Origin: Pseudomonadales bacterium
GTDB lineage: Bacteria > Pseudomonadota > Gammaproteobacteria > Pseudomonadales > Pseudohongiellaceae
DNA: 5,300 nucleotides
Assembly (NCBI GenBank): GCA_031277435.1
Contig: JAITMI010000073.1
Location: 1 to 5,300, forward strand
Reading direction: 5' to 3'
Position 1 is the stretch's first letter. The number at the start of each line of letters is the position of its first letter. A model generated the notes under the pieces. It was not told where the DNA came from. It did no database searches and was given only the letters and a program-made list of their open reading frames with translations. Below are positions 1-5,300 of this stretch, piece after piece. A program made the translations under genes and the position numbers.

Positions 1-608
1 GTGGGAATGTTAGTCAAGGCGTGTGGCTCGTCGGTACATTGGGGATTTTGCCGTATTGCGCGTAAGCACTTTGCATCCACCTCGTCAAGGCCATCCCAAT
101 GGCCCGATCGCCGCATCAAAAATTGTAGCTGGCCCCACTCTTGGAGTTTGAAAAGAATCTCTTTGGCTTCCGCATAATTTTCCAGTTCGATAAGCAATAG
201 CGCCAGCTTTAGCTCCGTGCTTTTATCTGGTTGAATTACGCATAATTGCCTTACAAGTGGCACCGCTTCCCTGATTCTTTTTTGTTTTAAATAAAGTGAC
301 GCAAGGTTTCTGATTGCGGGGAGATAATTTTTGTCGGCTCGCAGCGCGGATTGCAGCAAGCCTTCGGCTTTTGCCAAGTCTCCTTGCTGATAAAGTAAAA
401 ACCCCATATTGCCTAGTGCTTGTATATTATCCGGGGCAATGAGCAGTGCGCTATTGTAGGCATCGATGGCCATGCTTTCCCTATGCGTGGCGCCATAAAT
501 GAGCGCCAAATTTATCCAGGCATTGGCATCATTCGATTGTTTTAATATTTTCTTGTAGAGAGCCTCGGCTTCGCTATGTTTCTTTGTGATTTTATCACGG
601 TTGGGCAT
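1..608 (-). CDS. TPR protein, probable N-terminal part of a SPINDLY/OGT-type glycosyltransferase (partial, runs off left edge)
   Basis: The frame is open from ATG at 608 to the window edge: 202 codons plus 2 nt, with no stop. The start is set by AAAGGAG four bases upstream. An in-frame ATG at 626 has no Shine-Dalgarno and is less likely. Residues about 10-155 are tetratricopeptide repeats: helix pairs of about 34 residues near 28-61, 62-95 and 96-129, a further unit at about 130-155, and a partial one before residue 27. Typical TPR signatures are visible, such as AWINLALIYG and ALGNMGFLLYQQGDLAKAE. After the repeats, residues 168-202 (SGHWDGLDEVDAKCLRAI, then DEPHALTNIP) resemble the linker that opens the catalytic region of bacterial O-GlcNAc transferase-like proteins, where a W-D-x-x-D stretch is followed by a P-F-x-L-L-x-x-P motif. 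That match is from memory of the family. The catalytic domain itself lies outside the window, so this could be a different TPR protein. No signal peptide is visible, so it is probably cytoplasmic. The DNA is AT-rich: two hand-counted 60-base lines (241-300 and 541-600) are 37% GC, against 73% for 1201-1260 in prmA. This suggests later acquisition. Confidence 0.75.
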   Translation of the reverse strand, partial: MPNRDKITKKHSEAEALYKKILKQSNDANAWINLALIYGATHRESMAIDAYNSALLIAPDNIQALGNMGFLLYQQGDLAKAEGLLQSALRADKNYLPAIRNLASLYLKQKRIREAVPLVRQLCVIQPDKSTELKLALLLIELENYAEAKEILFKLQEWGQLQFLMRRSGHWDGLDEVDAKCLRAIRQNPQCTDEPHALTNIP

Positions 609-612
609 GTCA

Positions 613-619
613 CTCCTTT
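613..619 (-). promoter_or_regulatory. Ribosome binding site of the TPR/OGT-like gene
   Basis: AAAGGAG on the minus strand, four bases before ATG 608, is a near-perfect Shine-Dalgarno. It lies between two in-frame ATGs (626 and 608) and so decides for the downstream one. It is stronger than anything in front of the operon genes. Confidence 0.8.
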
Positions 620-663
620 GATTCATAAGTAGAAATATAGGTCGCCGCCATTTCTTGGCGTAG

Positions 664-691
664 AAAATAAAACAATATAATGATCGATCAA
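664..691 (-). promoter_or_regulatory. Weak sigma-70 promoter candidate for the TPR/OGT-like gene
   Basis: On the minus strand TTGATC (691-686) and TATTTT (669-664) are separated by 16 bp. Each matches its consensus hexamer at four of six positions. The predicted leader would be roughly 50 nt. In such AT-rich DNA chance matches are common, and TATATT at 679-674 is an alternative -10 without a good -35. Confidence 0.25.
681..690. promoter_or_regulatory. Perfect 10-bp palindrome TGATCGATCA, possible operator
   Basis: TGATCGATCA equals its own reverse complement and contains two GATC sites. It falls inside the candidate promoter of the TPR/OGT-like gene, overlapping the -35 and spacer, where a repressor or Dam methylation could act. 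The location is seen; the function is inferred only from position. Confidence 0.3.
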
Positions 692-708
692 AAAATGGAC
701 GGAAGCGG

Positions 709-730
709 CAGTATATAAACTGTTCCAGTT
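709..730. repeat. Two overlapping inverted repeats sharing one arm (CAGT/ACTG/CAGT)
   Basis: CAGT-ATATAA-ACTG (709-722) and AACTG-TTC-CAGTT (718-730) are both exact inverted repeats and share the middle ACTG arm. They lie about 100 bp upstream of the start of the TPR/OGT-like gene. The layout would suit paired binding sites for a dimeric regulator. No known regulator's site was recognised. Confidence 0.35.
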
Positions 731-798
731 ATGTTCAAGAGTTCTGTAAACAGGCACTGTCTCAAAAGAGATGCGCTAAATATAGTTCGGTTCTGTAT

Positions 799-814
799 CG
801 CCAGGATTCTGGCG
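799..814 (-). terminator. Hairpin just after the prmA stop, possible weak terminator
   Basis: CGCCAG-GATT-CTGGCG forms a perfect 6-bp stem with a 4-base loop, two bases past the prmA stop codon. On the minus-strand transcript it is followed by ATACAGAACC rather than a U run. It is therefore not a classic intrinsic terminator and may instead protect the 3' end, or the operon may read through. Confidence 0.35.
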
Positions 815-816
815 CG

Positions 817-1814
817 CTACACCCTCACCGCGCTGATACTCACCCAATCCCCCTCCTCGGCGATGGCAAAATCACGGCAAAAAGGCTGAAACGCGGCGAT
901 CACGGCGTCGGGTTGTTCGCGCAGGATGCCGGAGAGTAGTAGCCAGCCGTCTTTTTTGACCAGTGAGCATAAATCGGGGGCGAGTTCAATCAAGGTACCG
1001 GCGAGGATGTTGGCGAGCACGCCGTCGGCGGGTTCAGCGTGGCGGGCTTTGAAGGTTTGCGGCAGGTAGACGGGGAAGCGCGCGGGGGCGAGGGCGTTTT
1101 TGGCGCAGTTTTCGGCGCTGGCGTAGAGGGCTTGGGGGTCGGTGTCCACGCCGGCGGCTTGGCGTGCGCCCAAGAGCAAGGCGGCGATGCCGAGAATGCC
1201 GGAGCCGCAGCCGTAATCCACCACGTATTGCCCGCGCGGCGGGTGGGCGTCGAGCCAGCGCAGGCACAGCGCGGTGGTGGGGTGGGTGCCGGTGCCGAAG
1301 GCGAGGCCGGGGTCGAGTTTGAGCACGACGGCATCGGGGGCGCTCATGGCGCTGAGTAAATCGTGATTGCGCGCGGCCCATTCGGCGGCGGCTTCGGAGG
1401 AGGGTTGCCATTCCTCTTGACCAACCTCGTGACCACCCTTCGGCGGGGGCGCGCCGCCGTGCCACCAGCTTGGGCAGACCCATAAATGCGTTCCAAAACG
1501 CATCGGTTTGAAATCGTCGAGCCAGGCGCGCACCCAGTCTTGATCGGGCAGGAGTTCCCATTGCAAGGGCGGCAGCGGCGCTGGTGTCAGCGCGTGCAGG
1601 TGTAATTCCAGCGCCTGGCGATCGGCGTCATCAGCAAAGAGGCCAATGACGAGCACTTCGCTCCATAGCGGTGTTTCGCCAACGCCGGGTTCGAACAGAG
1701 GTTCGTCCTCGGCGTCGCGCAGGGTGACGGACAGCGCGCCCGCGGCCAAGAGTAGTTCTTCAAGCGCTTCCGCTTGCGCGCGGGCAGAGCGCAGTTGTAA
1801 CTGCCAATAAGCCA

Positions 1815-1815
<1 letters not shown>
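817..1815 (-). CDS. prmA: Ribosomal protein L11 methyltransferase with an unusual internal insertion
   Basis: PrmA uses S-adenosylmethionine to methylate ribosomal protein L11 in the cytoplasm. The protein has 332 residues, whereas E. coli PrmA has 293. The N-terminal L11-recognition domain covers about 1-90. The linker shows FKPMRFGTHLWVCPSW (102-117). The catalytic Rossmann domain has LDPGLAFGTGTHPTT (167-181), the SAM motif VDYGCGSGILGIAA (199-212), VDTDPQA (223-229) and the substrate-loop motif NILAG (269-273). The extra length sits between CPSW (114-117) and LDPGLAF (167-173): about 50 residues here against about 14 in E. coli. The insert is rich in Gly, Pro, Glu and Ala and looks flexible. 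All recognisable catalytic motifs are intact, so the enzyme is probably active. The gene starts in the TGATG overlap with the accC stop. No Shine-Dalgarno is visible, so translation is probably coupled to accC. It is the last gene of the operon; the stop is TAG. Confidence 0.96.
1345..1464 (-). other. Insertion in prmA relative to the family (about residues 118-157)
   Basis: This part of prmA codes for residues that E. coli PrmA lacks, placed between the linker and the SAM-binding domain. It contains a 12-bp imperfect tandem repeat at 1412-1435 (TCCTCTTGACCA then ACCTCGTGACCA on the plus strand, 10 of 12 matching), which encodes the G-H-E-V / G-Q-E-E pair. The reading frame is preserved. Exact edges are approximate because the alignment was made by eye. 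Confidence 0.6.
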
Positions 1816-3179
<1,364 letters not shown>

Positions 3180-3203
3180 GGCGATTCAGACTCGCAGAGG
3201 GCT

Positions 3204-3668
3204 TCAGGCAATGACGACGAGCGGCTGGTCGTATTCCACCGGCTGACCGTCTTCCACCAGGATGGCTTCGATCACGCCGGCGCGGCCGGCTTCGATCTGG
3301 TTCATCATTTTCATGGCTTCGACGATGCAGATGACATCGGTGGCTTTGACCTGCTTGCCCACTTCGATGAACGAGGGCGAACCCGGCGCGGGGGAGCGGT
3401 AGAAGGTGCCCACCATCGGCGATTTCACCGGCTCGCCCTTGTACATCGGCGTGCTGGCCTCGGTGGCCGAGGCGCTATTGGCAACGGGCGCCGGTTGCGC
3501 CACCGCCGCGGGCATCATCGCCGGGACGTGGTATTGCTGGGGCGCCATGCTGAGGCCAGGATAGTTGCGGCTGATGCGCACCGCTTCCTCGCCCTCACGG
3601 ATTTCGATTTCCGCGATGTTGGACTCTTCCAGAAGTTCGATGAGTTTTTTGACTTTTCGGATATCCAT
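3204..3668 (-). CDS. accB: Acetyl-CoA carboxylase, biotin carboxyl carrier protein (BCCP)
   Basis: BCCP carries carboxybiotin between AccC and the AccA-AccD carboxyltransferase. Its 154 residues compare with 156 in E. coli. Residues 1-35 form the conserved N-terminal region ([20 protein letters not shown]), which binds AccC. Residues about 40-75 are a flexible linker rich in Ala, Pro and Met. The biotinyl/lipoyl domain (about 78-154) has the thumb segment [18 protein letters not shown] (83-100), which marks acetyl-CoA carboxylase BCCPs, and the biotinylation motif EAMKM, with K120 as the biotin-bearing lysine. The start at 3668 has AGAGG six bases upstream. It lies 30 nt after aroQ and 24 nt before accC. 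accA and accD are not in the window, which is usual in gammaproteobacteria. Confidence 0.98.
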   Translation of the reverse strand: MDIRKVKKLIELLEESNIAEIEIREGEEAVRISRNYPGLSMAPQQYHVPAMMPAAVAQPAPVANSASATEASTPMYKGEPVKSPMVGTFYRSPAPGSPSFIEVGKQVKATDVICIVEAMKMMNQIEAGRAGVIEAILVEDGQPVEYDQPLVVIA

Positions 3669-3698
3669 GAATGGCCTCTGAGGTAAAAGTTAGGGGAA

Positions 3699-4139
3699 TC
3701 AGCGCCCAAGCCGCGCGCAAGCGGCGGCCAGCGCCAGTTCATAGCCCTGCGCGCCCAAGCCGGTGATGGTGCCCACCGCCAGATCGGAAAAATACGAGTG
3801 ATGCCGGAACGGCTCGCGCGCATGCACGTTCGACAGATGTACTTCGATAAAGGGAATCGCCACCCCCGCCAGAGCGTCGCGCAGCGCCACGCTGGTGTGG
3901 GTGAAGGCGGCGGGGTTGATGATGATGAAGTCGATGCCTTCGCGCCGCGCCTCATGCACGCGCTCGATCAGCTCGGATTCGGCGTTGCTTTGCAGAAATT
4001 GCAGATGATGCCCCGCATTTTTGGCGATTTGCAGCAAGCCTGCGTTAATATCCGCCAGCGTCTGCCGGCCATAGACCTCGGGCTCCCGCGTTCCCAGCAG
4101 GTTGAGGTTGGGGCCGTTGATGATGAGCAGTGATGCCAT
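3699..4139 (-). CDS. aroQ: Type II 3-dehydroquinate dehydratase
   Basis: AroQ dehydrates 3-dehydroquinate to 3-dehydroshikimate, the third step of the shikimate pathway, in the cytoplasm. Type II enzymes are usually dodecamers unrelated to the AroD type of E. coli. The 146 residues are a normal length. The start [20 protein letters not shown] is the family signature. Active-site residues are visible: R18 and Y23 in the flexible lid (GTREPEVYG), N75 ([10 protein letters not shown]), H81, H101 (IEVHLSN) and R112 (FRHHS). The ATG at 4139 is the only start that yields the conserved N terminus, although no Shine-Dalgarno precedes it. A CAA repeat lies in the leader instead. It is the first gene of the operon and is divergent from tamA. 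Confidence 0.97.
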   Translation of the reverse strand: MASLLIINGPNLNLLGTREPEVYGRQTLADINAGLLQIAKNAGHHLQFLQSNAESELIERVHEARREGIDFIIINPAAFTHTSVALRDALAGVAIPFIEVHLSNVHAREPFRHHSYFSDLAVGTITGLGAQGYELALAAACARLGR

Positions 4140-4156
4140 GGGTCGGGAATCGTCTA

Positions 4157-4168
4157 TTGTTGTTGTTG
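4157..4168 (-). promoter_or_regulatory. (CAA)4 repeat in the aroQ leader, possible Hfq/Crc-type or translation-enhancer site
   Basis: The minus strand reads CAACAACAACAA, ending 17 nt before the aroQ ATG, where no Shine-Dalgarno is present. It fits the A-A-N triplet pattern (AANAANAA) bound by the distal face of Hfq, which in pseudomonads recruits Crc for catabolite repression. Unstructured CA-rich leaders can also aid ribosome loading. The repeat is seen; both roles are inferred. Confidence 0.35.
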
Positions 4169-4195
4169 TCTTAAAAAGCGCTCAAGCTGCCAATG

Positions 4196-4280
4196 AACTG
4201 CTGGGAACTTCAGTCAACTGTCTATAACTGCCGGTAAGTACCAGATGACTGCCGGAATTGGGGCGCAGTATAAGGCCAGT
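4196..4280. repeat. Cluster of ACTG/CAGT motifs at near-helical spacing
   Basis: ACTG on the plus strand begins at 4197, 4217, 4227 and 4248, with intervals of 20, 10 and 21 bp; three are AACTG and two extend to ACTGCCGG. The reverse form CAGT begins at 4211, 4266 and 4277. The plus-strand series falls close to one face of the helix. An imperfect inverted repeat, GGTA-AG-TACC (4233-4242), lies inside it. This could be a regulator-binding array or chance. Confidence 0.3.
4245..4274 (+). promoter_or_regulatory. Candidate sigma-70 promoter for tamA
   Basis: ATGACT (4245-4250, four of six consensus) and TATAAG (4269-4274, five of six) are separated by 18 bp. Transcription would start near 4281, giving a leader of about 67 nt. 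The -10 overlaps a minus-strand TATACT, so the two divergent promoters may compete. TATACG near 4294 is an alternative -10. Confidence 0.35.
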
Positions 4281-4336
4281 TATGACCAAACACTATACGA
4301 AATGCTGGCGGATTGTGGCGAATTTCTGATAGTTGC

Positions 4337-4343
4337 AAGGAGA
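4337..4343 (+). promoter_or_regulatory. Ribosome binding site of tamA
   Basis: AAGGAGA is followed by four bases and then ATG 4348. This is a strong Shine-Dalgarno and fixes the start of the signal peptide. Confidence 0.85.
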
Positions 4344-4347
4344 TAGA

Positions 4348-5300
4348 ATGAAATTTTGGACTTTTCCCCGCCAGCGGACGGCTTCCGTCCTGCTGTTAGC
4401 GCTCTGTCACAGCTTGAGCGGGATCGTGTTGGCGCAAACAGCGGGCGCCAGTCCGCAACTGACGCTGCCGCTGGGGCTCAGCGAGGCCGTGGCGCAGAAC
4501 ATCGCCGCTCACTTGCAGCTTGCCCGCCAAAGTTGCGACGAACCGCTGGCAAACGTGCGCCGCCGCCTGCCCGAGATCAGCGCGCAAGTCGATCAAGCGC
4601 TGCAAGCTTTGGGCTATTACAACGCCACCCACATCCTGCAAGTGAACCCCATTAATGAGGGCAATTGCTGGGAATTGCAGGTGGTATCGCTGAATCCCGG
4701 CCTGCCGGTAACCGTGAGTCAGGTGAACATTCAGGTGCAGGGCGATGCCGAGGCGCAGGCGCTGTTCGCGCCGGCGGTGGCGAGCGCCAACCTCATCAGC
4801 GGGCAAGCGCTGGATCAAGGCCGTTATGAGGAGCTGAAAAACGCGCTGATTTCCCTCGCCATGGACGAAGGCTATTTCGACGCCCGCTTCGAACGTAACG
4901 AAATCGCCGTCGATCTGGTAGACAACAACTCCGTTATTGAGCTGATCTTCAACCCCGGCAGCCGTTATCACTTCGGCCTTATCTCAGTGGAAGGCGAAGC
5001 GCCGCTCGATTCCAAGATGATCATGCGCATGATCGAGACCCGCGAAGGCGACCCCTATTCCAGCACGGAACTGGCCGCCTTGCGCGGCAGGCTCGACGCC
5101 AGCCAGTATTTCCGCAGTATTCAGGTGGCGCCCCGGCTAGGGCAGAGCGCGGACCAGAGCGTGCCGATCGACGTCATGCTACAACTGCAACCGCGCCACG
5201 CCTGGACCGGCGGCCTTGGTTTCAGCACCGATACCGGGCCCAACGCCCGGCTCTCCTATGAAAACCGCTACGTCAACAGCGCCGGCCACACGCTGCGCGC
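4348..5300 (+). CDS. tamA: TamA, outer-membrane Omp85-family protein of the translocation and assembly module (partial, runs off right edge)
   Basis: The frame is open from ATG 4348 to the window edge (317 codons plus 2 nt). Residues 1-29 are a signal peptide: a basic start, a hydrophobic core SVLLLALC, and likely cleavage after VLA (27-29). Three POTRA domains follow at about 38-115, 119-203 and 206-280. Landmarks shared with E. coli TamA are ALGYY (87-91), NPGLPV (116-121), the motif GYFDARF (175-181), FNPGSRYHFG (201-210), EGDPYSSTEL (233-242) and the barrel start GGLGFSTDTGPNARLSYE (288-305) with NSAGHTL (310-316). TamA sits in the outer membrane and works with inner-membrane-anchored TamB, implicated in autotransporter assembly and phospholipid transport to the outer membrane. 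tamB usually follows and would lie beyond the window. Two cysteines, C63 and C107, lie in the first POTRA domain and could form a periplasmic disulfide. C20 is not a lipobox cysteine, because Leu precedes it. BamA is excluded by having three rather than five POTRA domains before the barrel. Confidence 0.93.
   Translation, partial: MKFWTFPRQRTASVLLLALCHSLSGIVLAQTAGASPQLTLPLGLSEAVAQNIAAHLQLARQSCDEPLANVRRRLPEISAQVDQALQALGYYNATHILQVNPINEGNCWELQVVSLNPGLPVTVSQVNIQVQGDAEAQALFAPAVASANLISGQALDQGRYEELKNALISLAMDEGYFDARFERNEIAVDLVDNNSVIELIFNPGSRYHFGLISVEGEAPLDSKMIMRMIETREGDPYSSTELAALRGRLDASQYFRSIQVAPRLGQSADQSVPIDVMLQLQPRHAWTGGLGFSTDTGPNARLSYENRYVNSAGHTLR

Larger units (their letters stand above)
609..816. 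other. AT-rich intergenic region between prmA and the TPR/OGT-like gene
   Basis: These 208 bases hold no supportable gene. They carry the ribosome binding site, promoter candidate and palindromes listed separately, a hairpin CGCCA-TTTCT-TGGCG (646-660), a short inverted repeat TCTC-AAAA-GAGA (760-771), and the hairpin just after the prmA stop. The composition changes from GC-rich to AT-rich immediately after prmA, so this may be the boundary of an acquired segment. Confidence 0.6.
4140..4347. other. Divergent intergenic region between aroQ and tamA
   Basis: These 208 bases contain the start signals of two divergent transcription units and no gene. They hold the CAA repeat, an ACTG motif cluster, a candidate tamA promoter, the tamA ribosome binding site, and a direct repeat TGGCG-GATTG-TGGCG (4306-4320). 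For aroQ, possible minus-strand -10 boxes are TATACT (4272-4267) and TTATAG (4227-4222), but neither has a convincing -35. The aroQ promoter is therefore not placed. Confidence 0.6.

Noticed and set aside
606..626. Upstream in-frame ATG at 626 as the start of the TPR/OGT-like gene
   Set aside because: No Shine-Dalgarno precedes it, whereas AAAGGAG sits four bases before ATG 608.
753..776. GGCACTGTCTCAAAAGAGAT looks like an insertion-sequence end (similar in style to IS5 or IS6 family termini)
   Set aside because: Read as a left end, the element would extend into intact prmA. No matching opposite end, target duplication or transposase is present in the window.
1034..1561. Alternative frames within prmA on both strands, including an Arg-rich minus-strand frame and a Gly/Val-rich plus-strand frame
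   Set aside because: They are compositional shadows of prmA, whose frame holds all methyltransferase motifs.
3515..3955. Minus-strand frame of 146 codons bridging aroQ and accB
   Set aside because: It runs in another frame through two well-supported genes. Its Arg/Ser/Pro-rich translation is a frame shadow.
4395..4410. Cys20 of TamA as a lipoprotein lipobox
   Set aside because: The residue before the cysteine is Leu rather than Gly, Ala or Ser, and a good signal peptidase I site follows at VLA (27-29).
4396..4971. Minus-strand open frame of 191 codons opposite tamA
   Set aside because: tamA is supported by a signal peptide, strong ribosome binding site and family motifs over the same bases. 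The antisense translation has no recognisable family.

Overview
The window reads as chromosomal DNA from a GC-rich gammaproteobacterium. The centre is a compact minus-strand housekeeping operon, aroQ-accB-accC-prmA (4139 down to 817). This gene order is common in Pseudomonas-like and related gammaproteobacteria. The encoded proteins match their families closely; AccC keeps even the E. coli residue numbering at its catalytic positions. The species cannot be fixed from the sequence alone.

Layout, left to right. (1) 1-608, minus strand: the N-terminal 202 codons of a tetratricopeptide-repeat protein that runs off the left edge. Its last visible stretch resembles the start of the catalytic region of bacterial SPINDLY/OGT-type O-GlcNAc transferases. 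This segment is clearly AT-richer than the operon. (2) 609-816: an AT-rich gap holding a strong ribosome binding site, a weak promoter candidate and an unusual density of inverted repeats. (3) 817-4139: the operon, with gaps of 30 and 24 nt and then a 1-nt overlap between accC and prmA. (4) 4140-4347: a divergent intergenic region with a CAA-repeat leader for aroQ, a cluster of ACTG motifs at near-helical spacing, and a candidate tamA promoter. (5) 4348 to the right edge, plus strand: the signal peptide, three POTRA domains and barrel start of TamA.

How the genes work together. AroQ makes 3-dehydroshikimate for aromatic amino acid synthesis. AccB (biotin carrier) and AccC (biotin carboxylase) form the first half-reaction of acetyl-CoA carboxylase, the committed step of fatty acid synthesis. 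PrmA methylates ribosomal protein L11. The divergent tamA encodes the outer-membrane part of the TamA-TamB translocation and assembly module, so an envelope-building gene shares a regulatory region with the membrane-lipid supply operon.

Most of the window is ordinary, and I do not see a clear new system. The points most worth a second look are the AT-rich OGT-like gene beside prmA, a roughly 36-39 residue insertion in PrmA containing a 12-bp tandem repeat, and the CAA-repeat leader of aroQ, which lacks a Shine-Dalgarno sequence.
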